From NCBI RefSeq assembly GCF_003261635.1, contig NZ_QFXK01000027.1, forward strand, positions 434,001-498,000: a stretch of DNA of 64,000 bases, in the 5' to 3' direction. Positions 31,427 through 44,650 of the stretch are shown piece by piece (position 1 is the stretch's first letter; each line of letters opens with the position of its first letter). Source of the DNA: Kribbella monticola. Its GTDB lineage: Bacteria > Actinomycetota > Actinomycetes > Propionibacteriales > Kribbellaceae. The notes below the pieces were generated by a model, which saw nothing but the letters and a program-made list of their open reading frames with translations, had not been told where the DNA came from and made no database searches. Both the position numbers and the translations under genes were made by a program.

Positions 31427-31509
31427 GCCGGGTTGGTGGAATGGCAGACACGATGGACTCAAAATCCATTGCTCGCAAGGGCGTGTGGGTTCGAATCCCA
31501 CACCCGGCA
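31427..31509 (+). tRNA. tRNA-Leu (anticodon CAA)
   Basis: The acceptor stem GCCGGGT (31427-31433) pairs with ACCCGGC (31502-31508), with discriminator A at 31509. The anticodon stem ATGGA/TCCAT frames the loop CTCAAAA with anticodon CAA, reading UUG. A long variable arm (GCTCGCAAGGGC region) marks it as class II. The T loop is TTCGAATC. The 3' CCA is not encoded. Confidence 0.95.
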
Positions 31510-31541
31510 CAAACTGTCCGTGCTCTCGTGGAGCATGAGAC

Positions 31542-32324
31542 ATGCCTCACTTCAGATCGCAGGACACGGTTGACTCCGCGTTGCGGATGTCTGATAACGG
31601 GGTCAGTGATCGGGTCAACGCCGAGATCCACGGTGTGGCGATCAAGACGATCAGACGGTGGCGTCGGCAGTATCAGAGGTTGGGGCAGCCTCGGGGGCAG
31701 GGGTTTCAGCCGACGCCTTGTCCGCGGTGCGATGGCGCTGAGCTCGACGAGGCGGCGTACGCGTTGTTGCTGGGGTGGTATCTCGGGGACGGGCACATCG
31801 TTGCGGCCAAGCGTGGGGTGTACACGTTGCAGATCGCGAACGACGAGAAGTACCCGGAGCTGAGCCAGGAAGTTGCCGCGACGATGCGGCTGGTGAAGCC
31901 AACAGCCAGTCCGTGCCTGCGAGGCGGGTCGACAGCGACCCGCATCGAGGTGCGCTGGAAGCATTGGCCGTGTCTGTTCCCGCAGCACGGACCGGGACGC
32001 AAGCATCTGCGGAAGATCGAGTTGGTGGGCTGGCAGCGGGACATCGTTGCCAGGTACCCCGAACAGCTGGTGCGCGGACTGTTCCACTCCGACGGATGCC
32101 GGTTCGTCAACTGGGCGACCCGCCCGATCGTCGGTGGCGAGATCCGGCGGTACGACTACGTCCGGTACATGTTCTCCAACGAGTCCGAAGACATCCTCGG
32201 CATCCTCACGGACGCGCTCGACCTGCTCGGGATCTGCTGGCGGCGGCCGCGGCGGAATGCGATTGCTGTCAGCCGGAAGGAAGGGGTCGAGATGCTGGAT
32301 CGGTTCGTCGGTCCGAAGAAGTGA
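31542..32324 (+). CDS. Stand-alone HTH/LAGLIDADG endonuclease-like protein
   Basis: A 260-residue protein. Residues 10-50 form a helix-turn-helix-like unit (VSDRVNAEIHGVAIKTIRRW). Two LAGLIDADG-type motifs follow: LLLGWYLGDGHI at about residue 75 and LVRGLFHSDGCRF at about 175. Both keep the catalytic acidic residue (GDG, SDG), so nuclease activity is plausible. A CPRCD pair of cysteines lies between the HTH and the first motif. It is neither inside an intron nor an intein and sits 32 bases after the tRNA 3' end. Similar HTH-LAGLIDADG proteins occur in actinobacteria; whether they home, repair or regulate is not settled. Confidence 0.75.
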   Translation: MPHFRSQDTVDSALRMSDNGVSDRVNAEIHGVAIKTIRRWRRQYQRLGQPRGQGFQPTPCPRCDGAELDEAAYALLLGWYLGDGHIVAAKRGVYTLQIANDEKYPELSQEVAATMRLVKPTASPCLRGGSTATRIEVRWKHWPCLFPQHGPGRKHLRKIELVGWQRDIVARYPEQLVRGLFHSDGCRFVNWATRPIVGGEIRRYDYVRYMFSNESEDILGILTDALDLLGICWRRPRRNAIAVSRKEGVEMLDRFVGPKK

Positions 32325-32348
32325 GAGGGGATCGCTAGGGTGGGGGGT

Positions 32349-32927
32349 GTGACTGCTAAGCGTGTGGTGATCGCTGAGGATGAGGCGTTGATCCGGATGG
32401 ATCTGGCCGAGATGCTGGCCGAGGAGGGGTACGACGTCGTCGGGCAGGCGGGCGACGGCGAGGAGGCCATCCGGCTGGCGATCGAGCATCGGCCCGATCT
32501 GGTGATTCTGGACGTGAAGATGCCCAAGCTGGACGGGTTGAGCGCGGCCGAGAAGATCGCGGGGGAGCGGATCGCCCCGGTGCTGATGCTGACCGCGTTC
32601 TCGCAGCGTGAGCTGGTCGAGCGGGCCCGCGACGCCGGCGCGATGGCGTACCTGGTGAAGCCGTTCTCCAAGGCGGACCTGCTGCCCGCGATCGAGATCG
32701 CCGCCTCCCGGTACGTCGAACTCGCGGAACTCGAGCGCGAGGTGGCCGACCTGGCCGAGCGGCTGGAGACGCGCAAGCTGGTGGACCGGGCGAAGTCGAT
32801 CCTGCAGACCAAGTTCGGCCTGTCCGAGCCGGACTCGTTCCGCTGGATCCAGAAGACCGCGATGGACAAGCGCGTCTCGATGCGTCAGGTCGCCGAACTG
32901 GTCGTCGACGAAGCCGGTACGGCGTAG
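32349..32927 (+). CDS. ANTAR-domain response regulator (PdtaR-like)
   Basis: A 192-residue regulator. The receiver domain begins RVVIAEDEALIR with phospho-acceptor D55 in LVILDVKMP and the conserved Thr/Lys in MLTAFSQ and LVKPFSK. The C-terminal ANTAR domain (about 130-185) contains VDRAKSILQTKFGLSEPDSF. ANTAR domains bind paired hexaloop RNA hairpins and prevent termination. M. tuberculosis PdtaR is the closest relative I can name; its kinase PdtaS is not in this window. The GTG at 32349 was preferred to one 9 bases upstream. Confidence 0.92.
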   Translation: MTAKRVVIAEDEALIRMDLAEMLAEEGYDVVGQAGDGEEAIRLAIEHRPDLVILDVKMPKLDGLSAAEKIAGERIAPVLMLTAFSQRELVERARDAGAMAYLVKPFSKADLLPAIEIAASRYVELAELEREVADLAERLETRKLVDRAKSILQTKFGLSEPDSFRWIQKTAMDKRVSMRQVAELVVDEAGTA

Positions 32928-33215
32928 GTCCGGCACGCTGGGAAAGGTTTGCCGACGGAGGGTGACAGCACCGCGGCCGGGTCCCGCAACGGGAGGCGGC
33001 TTCGGTGGCGCACAGTGGCGCCTGGGTCGCGCCCGATCACCGTCAGCACCGTACACAGCCGCAACCTGGCAAGACGATGCTTACCAGGGTAACGACCTCA
33101 CAACACACGCTCCGTGACGTTCGCTTGAACAGCCACCGGAGGTCTAGCCTGCGGGTGCTCGCGGCAAACGCGGGGGTTCGGACATCCACCGGACCATCCA
33201 GACATGGGAGGAACA
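32928..33215 (+). promoter_or_regulatory. Upstream region of the branched-chain amino-acid transport operon
   Basis: No gene is apparent in these 288 bases. TTACC-AG-GGTAA at 33081-33092 is a small perfect palindrome and a candidate operator. TTGAAC (33125-33130) and TAGCCT (33145-33150) look promoter-like but are only 14 bases apart. A GGAGG at 33207-33211 serves the GTG at 33216. Confidence 0.35.
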
Positions 33216-34442
33216 GTGCAGCAGCGTTCCGTAGTACGGGTCGGCGCGTCGCTGATCGTTGCGTCGTTGGCTCTGACTGCTTGCGGTTCACGCAGCAACA
33301 ACGACAACGGCGGAGGCTCGGATTCGACCAAGACCGCCAAGATCGGTGTGATCGCACCTTTGTCGGGTGACCTGTCCGCGCTGGGTCTGGGCATCCAGCA
33401 CTCGGTGGAGCTGGCCGTCAAGCAGGCCAACGACTCCAACGCGGTACCGGGCTGGAAGTTCGAGGTCGCCGCCAAGGACGACGAGGCCAAGCCCGAGCCG
33501 GGCAAGAACGCCGCCACGTCGCTGGCCTCCGACCCCGACGTGATCGGCGTCGTCGGCACCCTGAACACCAGCGTCAGCCAGCAGGTCCAGCCGGTGCTCG
33601 CGCCGAAGAACATCGTCCAGGTCTCGCCGGCCAACACCGGCCCCGGCCTGACCCAGGGCGCCAACTGGCAGACGGCCCCCAAGCGGCCGTACCCGACCTA
33701 CTTCCGTACCTGCACCACGGACGCGGTCCAGGGCCCGTTCGCGGCCCGGTACCTGTACGAGACGGCCAAGATCACCAAGGTCGCCACGATCCACGACAAG
33801 AAGGCGTACGGCCAGGGTCTGGTCGGCACCTTCACCGACGAGTTCAAGAAGCTGGGCGGTCAGGTCGTCGCGGCCGAGACCATCAACCCGGACGACTCGA
33901 ACTTCCAGGCCGTCATCTCGGCGGTCAAGCCGAACGCGCCGCAGGCGCTGTACTACGGTGGTGAGTTCCCGCAGGCGGGTCCGCTCTCGCAGCAGATGAA
34001 GGCCGCCGGCCTGAACATCCCGCTGATGGGTGGCGACGGCATCTTCGACCCCAAGTTCATCCAGCTGGGCGGCAAGACCAGCGAGGGTGACCTGGCGACC
34101 TCGGTCGGTGCGCCGACCGACAAGCTCCCCTCGGCGGCGAAGTTCGTTGCCGACTACAACGCGGCCGGCTTCAAGGACGCGTACGGCGCGTACGGCGGCT
34201 ACTCCTACGACGCGGCCAACGCGATCATCAACGCGCTGAAGGTCTCGCTGAAGGACGCCAAGGACGTCGAGTCCGCGCGGCAGGCGACGGTCGATGCCAT
34301 GAGCAAGGTCTCGTTCGACGGCGTCACCGGCAAGGTCGCGTTCGACCAGTACGGCGACACCACCTCCAAGGTCCTGACCGTTTACAAGGTGGCCAGCGGT
34401 AAGTGGGCCACGGTCGAGACCAAGGAATTCGAGTCCAAGTAG
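33216..34442 (+). CDS. Branched-chain amino-acid ABC transporter, substrate-binding lipoprotein
   Basis: A 408-residue LivK/Leu-Ile-Val-binding-type protein. The signal sequence ends LALTAC (lipid Cys23) and is followed by a Ser/Asn/Gly linker. The mature part begins AKIGVIAPLSGDLSALG and includes DDEAKPEPGKNAATSLAS and a GYSYDAANAI region, the periplasmic-binding-protein type I fold. It captures leucine, isoleucine, valine or related compounds outside the membrane. The GTG following GGGAGGA was preferred over the ATG 12 bases earlier. A perfect hairpin separates it from the permease genes. Confidence 0.93.
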   Translation: MQQRSVVRVGASLIVASLALTACGSRSNNDNGGGSDSTKTAKIGVIAPLSGDLSALGLGIQHSVELAVKQANDSNAVPGWKFEVAAKDDEAKPEPGKNAATSLASDPDVIGVVGTLNTSVSQQVQPVLAPKNIVQVSPANTGPGLTQGANWQTAPKRPYPTYFRTCTTDAVQGPFAARYLYETAKITKVATIHDKKAYGQGLVGTFTDEFKKLGGQVVAAETINPDDSNFQAVISAVKPNAPQALYYGGEFPQAGPLSQQMKAAGLNIPLMGGDGIFDPKFIQLGGKTSEGDLATSVGAPTDKLPSAAKFVADYNAAGFKDAYGAYGGYSYDAANAIINALKVSLKDAKDVESARQATVDAMSKVSFDGVTGKVAFDQYGDTTSKVLTVYKVASGKWATVETKEFESK

Positions 34443-34455
34443 TCGACCTCATGAC

Positions 34456-34486
34456 CTGGGGGGTGGGACCACGTCCCACCCCCCAG
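34456..34486 (+). terminator. Perfect hairpin between binding protein and permeases
   Basis: Bases 34456-34468 pair with 34474-34486 (13 base pairs, 5-base loop). Placed inside the operon, it probably acts as a partial terminator or mRNA-stabilising end, keeping binding-protein output above permease output. Confidence 0.7.
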
Positions 34487-34519
34487 CCATGTCAGAACTG
34501 AGGCAGTTGGGAGGTCGAC

Positions 34520-35832
34520 GTGGACCAGTTCTTCCAGCAGCTCGTGAACGGGCTGACGTTGGGATCGCTGTACGCCCTGATCGCGGTCGGTTACACCGTC
34601 GTCTACGGCATCGTGCAGCTCATCAACTTCGCCCACGGCGAGGTGTTCATGATCGGTGCGTTCGGCGCACTGACCACTTATCTTCTGTTCTTCAACGGCC
34701 ACACCGGCGTGTGGATCCTGCCGTTCATGATCGTCGGCGCCATGTGCGCGTCGGTCGGGACGGCGGTGCTGATGGAACGTGTCGCGTACCGTCCCCTGCG
34801 GAACGCGCCGCGACTGGCACCACTGATCACCGCGATCGGTATCTCGGTGTTCCTGCAGGAGTTCATCCGGCTGTTCTACGAACGCCCGGGCTGGACGGTC
34901 GCAGCGATGGCCGGGATCGTGCTGCTGGTGGCGTACCTGATCGGCGCGCGGATCACCAAGGTCCCGCTCGATCACCCGATCACCAAGTGGCGCGACCGCG
35001 CTCCGTTGCTGGCGGCAACTGTCTTCGCGCTCGCGGTCTGGGCCGTACTGCGGCTGCTCGAGCGTGACCTGTCGATCGTGATCACGCTGGCGGCGATCGT
35101 CGGCGGACTGGTCGTCGGTACTGCGGCCGGCTGGTTGTTCGCGGTCGGGATCACCGGCAGGGAGCGGGCCCAGGCCCAGCTCCAGCCGGTTGCCGTGGTG
35201 GCCGCGGCCACCGGCGTACTGCTGGAGATCGCCTGGCTGATCTTCAAGGAGATCATCGGCAAGGTCGAGTGGCCGACCGCCAAGCAGCGGATCCCGTTCC
35301 CGCAGATCGACGTGGTGACCGGCAGCGCGCTGCAGGTCGGCGGCGTGACGATCCAGCGGTCGGCGATCTTCACGCTCGTCGCCCTGGCCATCTGCACCAT
35401 GGTGCTCTGGTACTTCATCAACCGGACCCGGCTCGGCCGCGGCATGCTCGCGGTCTCGCAGGACCCGGACACCGCCCGGCTGATGGGGATCAACGTCGAC
35501 CGCATCATCGTGGTCGCGTTCGCGCTCGGCGCGGTACTGGCCGCGGTGGCCGGGATCTCGCAGGGCTTCCAGAACAACAACATCGAGTTCCGGATGGGCT
35601 TCCTGGCCGGTCTGAAGGCGTTCACCGCCGCGGTTCTCGGTGGTATCGGCAACATCCAGGGTGCGGTCGTCGGCGGCCTGGTGCTCGGGGTCGTCGAGTC
35701 GATGGCCACGCAGTACATTCCGGGACAGTTCGGCGGTGGCTCCTGGAAGGACGTCTGGGCCTTCGTCATCCTGATCCTGGTGCTGGTCTTCAGGCCGCAG
35801 GGTCTGCTCGGAGCAAGGGTGGTGGACCGCGC

Positions 35833-35836
<4 letters not shown>
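34520..35836 (+). CDS. livH: Branched-chain amino-acid ABC permease, LivH type
   Basis: A 438-residue inner-membrane permease. The N-terminus (FFQQLVNGLTLGSLYALIAVGYTVVYGI, shown in parts) and INFAHGEVFMIGA are LivH hallmarks. The coupling region with SQDPDTARLMGIN is near the end. It is about 130 residues longer than the E. coli LivH. The extra part lies around residues 150-265 and adds two or three hydrophobic segments and a polar loop. The GTG start follows GGGAGG. The stop overlaps livM. Confidence 0.92.
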
Positions 35837-37535
<1,699 letters not shown>

Positions 37536-37539
<4 letters not shown>

Positions 37540-38414
37540 CGATCACGGAAGCGGCGGCGAACCCGGCGCGCGCGATCGGGCAGCCGGTGCTGGAGGCCTC
37601 CGGGGTGACCATGCGGTTCGGTGGTCTGCTGGCGGTCAGCGACGTGAACCTGACCGTCCGCGAGGGCGAGATCGTCGGTCTGATCGGCCCGAACGGGGCC
37701 GGTAAGACCACGTTCTTCAACTGCCTGACCGGTCTGTACAAGCCGACCAGCGGCCAGGTCCGGTTCGCCGGTGCGCCGCTGGCGCCCAAGCCGCGGGCGG
37801 TCGTCCGGGCCGGGATGGCGCGGACCTTCCAGAACATCCGGTTGTTCGCGAACATGACCGCGCTGGAGAACGTGATGGTCGGGCGTTACTGCCGGACCAG
37901 CTCGGGCGCGATCACCTCGATCCTGCGCGGGCCGAAGTTCCGTCGCGAGGAGGCGGCCACCCGGGCCCGCGCCCAGGAGCTGCTCGAATTCGTCGGGCTC
38001 GGCCGGTCGGCCGAGCACCTGGCCCGCAACATGCCGTACGGCGACCAGCGCCGGCTCGAGATCGCCCGGGCGCTGGCCACCGATCCCAAGCTCATCCTGC
38101 TGGACGAGCCGACGGCCGGGATGAACCCGCAGGAGACCAAGCAGGCCAGCGACCTGATCTTCAAGATCCGCGACTCGGGCCTGTCGGTGGTCGTGATCGA
38201 GCACGACATGCGGTTCATCTTCAACCTCTGCGACCGGGTGCTCTGCCTGGTCCGCGGCGAGGCGCTGATCGAGGGCACGCCGGGTGAGGTGCAGTCGGAT
38301 CCGCGGGTGATCGAGGCCTACATCGGTACCGGTGAGGACGACGACGAGGACGTGGACGTGACCGAGGCGCGCGTCCAGGACACCACCGTCGCCGACGAGG
38401 AGGGCAAGGCATGA
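37536..38414 (+). CDS. livG: Branched-chain amino-acid ABC transporter ATPase LivG
   Basis: A 292-residue ATPase. Walker A GPNGAGKTT, Q-loop in MARTFQNIRLF, signature YGDQRRLEIARAL, Walker B LILLDEPTAGMNP and switch His in VIEHDM are all intact. The LivG-specific RTFQNIRLFANMTALENV is present. A 30-residue acidic tail (EDDDEDVDVTEARV) is longer than usual. ATGA overlaps on both sides bind it translationally to livM and livF. Confidence 0.95.
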
Positions 38415-39127
38415 CCGCGCTGCTCGAGATCAGGGACCTGGAAGTTGCCTACGGCAAGATCGTCGCGGTCAAGCGGATCAGCTTCTCCGTCGAACAGGGT
38501 CAGGTCGTCTCGCTGATCGGTACCAACGGTGCCGGCAAGACGACGACGCTCCGGACGATCTCGGGGCTGCTGCGACCGACGTACGGCGAGATCCTCTTCC
38601 AGGGTCAGCGGATCGACCAGGTGCCGGCCCACGACATCGTCACGATGGGGCTGGCGCACTCACCGGAGGGCCGGCGGATCTTCCCCCGGCTGTCCGTCGA
38701 GGAGAACCTGCGGCTCGGTGCGTTCACCCGCAACGACCACGCGGCGGTGCGGGCCGATCTGGACGCGGCGTACGACCTCTTCCCGATCCTGGGGGAGCGG
38801 CGCAAGCAGCCGGCCGGGACGTTCTCCGGTGGTGAGCAGCAGATGCTCGCGATGGGCCGCGCGATGATGAGCAAGCCCAAGCTGCTGATGCTGGACGAGC
38901 CGTCGATGGGTCTGTCGCCGATCATGATGAAGCGCATCATGTCGACCGTCACCGAACTGCAGAAGCAGGGTACGACGATCCTGCTGGTCGAGCAGAACGC
39001 CCAGGCGGCGCTCAAGCGGGCCGACTACGGCTACGTCCTCGAGGTCGGCAAGATCGTTCTGTCCGGCACCGGCCGCGAACTCCTCAGCAACGACGAGGTC
39101 CGCAAGGCCTACCTCGGCGAAGACTGA
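38411..39127 (+). CDS. livF: Branched-chain amino-acid ABC transporter ATPase LivF
   Basis: A 238-residue ATPase that pairs with LivG. Walker A GTNGAGKTT, signature FSGGEQQMLAMGRAM, Walker B LLMLDEPSMGLSP and switch His replaced by Gln in LVEQNAQ, which is the normal LivF state. HSPEGRRIFPRLSVEENL is the family Q-loop region. It ends the operon, 11 bases before a strong terminator. Confidence 0.95.
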   Translation: MTALLEIRDLEVAYGKIVAVKRISFSVEQGQVVSLIGTNGAGKTTTLRTISGLLRPTYGEILFQGQRIDQVPAHDIVTMGLAHSPEGRRIFPRLSVEENLRLGAFTRNDHAAVRADLDAAYDLFPILGERRKQPAGTFSGGEQQMLAMGRAMMSKPKLLMLDEPSMGLSPIMMKRIMSTVTELQKQGTTILLVEQNAQAALKRADYGYVLEVGKIVLSGTGRELLSNDEVRKAYLGED

Positions 39128-39137
39128 CCCGTTGGTT

Positions 39138-39182
39138 GCCAAGAGCCCCGATCCGCCGAGCTTGCGGACCGGGGCTCTTGGC
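39138..39182. terminator. Bidirectional terminator after livF
   Basis: Bases 39138-39150 pair perfectly with 39170-39182, with an inner TCCGC/GCGGA stem. It separates the liv operon from the convergent DUF554 gene. Confidence 0.75.
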
Positions 39183-39198
39183 ATTGCGTGGCGGCGCT

Positions 39199-39939
39199 TC
39201 AGCGGCGGATGATCACGAGGAGTTGGACGAGCAGCGGTGCGACGCTGAGGGCCGGTAGGAGGTCGGCGACTGCGATTTGCTTCAGCTTCAGCAGGCGGAG
39301 GGCTACGCCGATCAGGAGTACGCCGCCGGTGGCGCCTAGGGCGGTTACGTGGGCGTCTGGGAGTACGTCGCCCAGGACGGCACCGACCGCCGTCATCGAG
39401 CCCTGGACGATCAGGACGACGATGGCGGAAGCTGCCACGCCCCAGCCGAGGGAGGCGGCGAAGGCGATGGAGGCGAAGCCGTCCAGGACGGACTTGAGGA
39501 AGAGTTGGTCGGCGCCGCGGCCGAGGCCGTCGGAGAGGGCGCCGAGGAAGGTCAGCGGACCGACGCAGAAGACCATCGAGGCGGTGACGAAGCCTTCGAC
39601 GAAGGTGCTCTCGCCGTCGCCGCGGCTGAAGCGGTTTTGCATCCAGGCGCCGACGCCTTCCAGTCGCTGCTCGATCCGGAGCAGCGAACCGGTGATCCCG
39701 CCGATCAGCATGGCGCCGAGGACGATCAGCACGGGCGCGCTGTCGCCGACCGCGTCGCTCAGCGCTTTGTCGCCGACCGTGAGTGCGGACGTGATCGCGA
39801 TCAGCAAGGTGACCAGGCCGAGCGCGTCGGTGACCAGATCCCTGGTGCGCTGACTGAGCCGATGCCCGATGAGTACCCCGAGCACGGAGCCGGTGAGGAC
39901 CGTCGCGACGTTCACGACTGTCCCGATTCCGATGAACAA
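39199..39939 (-). CDS. DUF554 family membrane protein
   Basis: A 246-residue protein with about seven hydrophobic segments. It matches DUF554 (YdfK/YqgA type) by GTVVNVATVLTGSVLGVLIG at the start and by FVTASMVFCVGPLTFLGALSDGL and SVLDGFASIAFAASLG in the middle. The family is conserved in many bacteria and has no firmly established function. It is transcribed alone, convergent with the liv operon. Confidence 0.87.
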   Translation of the reverse strand: MFIGIGTVVNVATVLTGSVLGVLIGHRLSQRTRDLVTDALGLVTLLIAITSALTVGDKALSDAVGDSAPVLIVLGAMLIGGITGSLLRIEQRLEGVGAWMQNRFSRGDGESTFVEGFVTASMVFCVGPLTFLGALSDGLGRGADQLFLKSVLDGFASIAFAASLGWGVAASAIVVLIVQGSMTAVGAVLGDVLPDAHVTALGATGGVLLIGVALRLLKLKQIAVADLLPALSVAPLLVQLLVIIRR

Positions 39940-40098
39940 ACCTGGTCTCCGATCGCCGGCTGTGACTGCCGGTGTGGGGGCGGTAAGGTGCGCGAGTCAC
40001 AGCTTTGCAAGTGACCCCGGAAGCCCTACTGTTGCGCGGGGATGAGCGTATCTGCCCGTCCTGTTCACCTCGGGGGTGGACCAGACCAGGAGGCCGAC

Positions 40099-40743
40099 GT
40101 GGCACCACTCATCGAGGTGCGCGACGCTCGCCCGGACGACGCGGACGCCTTGGTGACGCTGTGGCGGGAGATGGCCGCCGGGACCGGACATCAGTCCCGG
40201 TTGCTGGCAGCGCCGACCGCCGAGTCGGCCCGGGCTTCGATCGCCCGGCAGCAGGGTGACGCGTTCGGACGGCTCGTCGTGGGGGAGATCGACGGTCAAC
40301 TGGGCGGGATGGCGTACTTGCGGCAGACGCCGATCAGCCCGCTGCACGAAGAAGTCACGGTGACCGTCGAGTACTTGCACGTCAGCGACCACGCCCGCCG
40401 GCACGGCCTGGGCAAGGCGCTGATCGCCGAGGCGGCTGGCTGGGCCGAGCACGAGAACTGCCCGCACCTGGCCGTCGTCGCCCCCGCCGTCGCCCGCGAG
40501 GCGAACAGGTTCCTCGCCCGGCTCGGGCTGGGCCAGGCGGGCGTACTGCGGTTCGCCAGCACCCACACCGTACGGCGGCGGCTCGCTGCCGAGCACGCCC
40601 CGAATCTGCTGGCCCTGCTGTCGTCGCGCCGCTCGGTGATCGCCCGGCGCGCCCAGGCCACCAGGTCGCCGCTGACCGACGACCCGGCGTACGCGGCGAC
40701 TGAGCTCAGGATGCCGGCGGAGCCTGAATCAGCTGGCACGTGA
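40099..40743 (+). CDS. GNAT-family N-acetyltransferase
   Basis: A 214-residue protein. The fold begins IEVRDARPDDADALVTLWREM, and the acetyl-CoA loop is in VEYLHVSDHARRHGLGKALI, followed by FLARLGL. The final 60 residues extend past the domain and are basic. The GTG at 40099 has AGGAGG 5 bases upstream; an ATG at 40042 lies in phase but lacks such a site. The acceptor is unknown. Its 3' end overlaps the convergent thioesterase gene by 38 bases. Confidence 0.82.
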   Translation: MAPLIEVRDARPDDADALVTLWREMAAGTGHQSRLLAAPTAESARASIARQQGDAFGRLVVGEIDGQLGGMAYLRQTPISPLHEEVTVTVEYLHVSDHARRHGLGKALIAEAAGWAEHENCPHLAVVAPAVAREANRFLARLGLGQAGVLRFASTHTVRRRLAAEHAPNLLALLSSRRSVIARRAQATRSPLTDDPAYAATELRMPAEPESAGT

Positions 40744-41134
40744 TCCGGGCGGTGCAGACCCGCTTGTCCCGCTCGTCGGTGATGACGATCTCGTACGTCG
40801 TGGTCGTGCGGCCGAGGTAGATCGGCGTGGCCACCCCGGTGACGACGCCGTCGCGGACGGCCCGGTGATGGGTGGCGTTGATGTCGACCCCGACGGCGAC
40901 CTTGTCGAAAGCGGCCGCGTGCAGTGCCGAGCCGATCGACCCGAGGCTCTCGGCCAGCACGCAGGAGGCGCCGCCGTGCAGCAGGCCGTACGGCTGGACG
41001 TTGCCCTTGACCGGCATCGTCGCGACGATCCGTTCCGGACTCGCCTCGGTGATCACGATGCCCATCAGGTCGAGCAGTGTGCCCTCGGTCAGCATCCCCG
41101 CGGGTAGCTCGGCGGCAGCGTTCTCGTCGGTCAC
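40706..41134 (-). CDS. Hotdog-fold thioesterase, PaaI family
   Basis: A 142-residue acyl-CoA thioesterase. PYGLLHGGASCVLAESLGSIGS is the hotdog helix region with the family HGG and the catalytic acidic residue (Glu). VGVDINATHHRAVRDG and YLGRTTTTYEI follow. PaaI/DUF4442-type enzymes hydrolyse aryl- or acyl-CoA esters, such as menaquinone or phenylacetate intermediates. The GTG start has GAGGAG upstream. It is divergent from polA. Confidence 0.9.
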   Translation of the reverse strand: MTDENAAAELPAGMLTEGTLLDLMGIVITEASPERIVATMPVKGNVQPYGLLHGGASCVLAESLGSIGSALHAAAFDKVAVGVDINATHHRAVRDGVVTGVATPIYLGRTTTTYEIVITDERDKRVCTARITCQLIQAPPAS

Positions 41135-41223
41135 GGCGGGTCTCCTCAGGCTCTCGCGATGTGTCGATTCGAAGACTACGTGAGCCCTGGCGAGCGAGTG
41201 CGGGAACTGTCGGCGGTACCCAC

Positions 41224-41229
41224 TAGAGT
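41224..41229 (+). promoter_or_regulatory. -10 box of a probable leaderless polA promoter
   Basis: TAGAGT ends 6 bases before the polA GTG. There is no room for a ribosome site. Confidence 0.45.
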
Positions 41230-41235
41230 CTCTAC

Positions 41236-43974
<2,739 letters not shown>

Positions 43975-43978
43975 CGGG

Positions 43979-44010
43979 ATGCCCCCGGCCCGCTGCCGGG
44001 GGCATTTCTC
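43979..44010 (+). terminator. Rho-independent terminator after polA
   Basis: Bases 43979-43989 pair perfectly with 43995-44005 (11 pairs, 5-base loop) followed by TTCTC. The stem begins 4 bases after the polA stop. Confidence 0.85.
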
Positions 44011-44089
44011 CACCTGCCCGTTTGCTGTTGCCTGCAACGGAAGCGGCGGTTCACGCGTCCTTCGGGATACAGACGGCGGATGGGGAACC

Positions 44090-44500
44090 ATGGCGGGACG
44101 TTGGGCGGCGGCGCTGATCGCGGTTTGCGTGATTTCGCTGTCGGGCTGCCGGGACAATGTCATGGCTTGCAAGCCGTCGCCACCGCCGGTGCAGGTGGAC
44201 GTGACCAGCCTGCAGCCGAGAACCGCCATGCTCAGAACCTGCAGGAACGACCAATGCCATGACTTTTTCGCGCTGTCCCGCCTGGGCGAGCGCTTGTCGA
44301 TGGCCTCACACTCAGACCTCCCGGCCACCTTGCGCCTCGACGTCGCAGTGGCCGGCCGGATCGTGCAGTCCTACGAGATCCGCGACCTGACCCTCCGAGA
44401 GCCCTCAGGCAAAAACTGCGACCCAGGTGAATCCGTCATCCTGGCCCCCTCACCCGACGGCAAACTCACGGTGGTCACCCGCTACGACACCAAGCGGTAA
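44090..44500 (+). CDS. Small lipoprotein of unknown function
   Basis: A 136-residue exported protein. The signal sequence ends VISLSGC, giving lipid Cys20. The mature part has a compact beta-rich look with several further cysteines (ACKPS, TCRNDQCHDFF, NCDPG), which could form two disulfides outside the cell. I recognise no family. Start is the ATG at 44090; the longer in-phase frame runs back through polA. No convincing ribosome site is visible. Confidence 0.65.
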   Translation: MAGRWAAALIAVCVISLSGCRDNVMACKPSPPPVQVDVTSLQPRTAMLRTCRNDQCHDFFALSRLGERLSMASHSDLPATLRLDVAVAGRIVQSYEIRDLTLREPSGKNCDPGESVILAPSPDGKLTVVTRYDTKR

Positions 44501-44650
44501 AGGCCCGGGCAGCCGCCGAGGCCGTCCGCCTGGTCGAGCAAGCCCGCTCACCCGACGTACGCCGCCGCCTCGCGAGGTGATCAACCGCGAACCCATCACC
44601 CGCGAACGTTGGTCGCGAGATTTCCAGCACTCCCTGCGCCGCCGGGTCGT

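Noticed and set aside
29191..32340. Attachment-site duplication or transposon ends around the accessory patch and tRNA-Leu
   Set aside because: I found no second copy of the tRNA 3' end, no integrase and no terminal inverted repeats.
44501..44580. A short protein-like stretch (EAVRLVEQARSPDVRRRLAR) after the lipoprotein gene
   Set aside because: No start codon or ribosome site of its own; could be a remnant of a lost gene but too short to claim.
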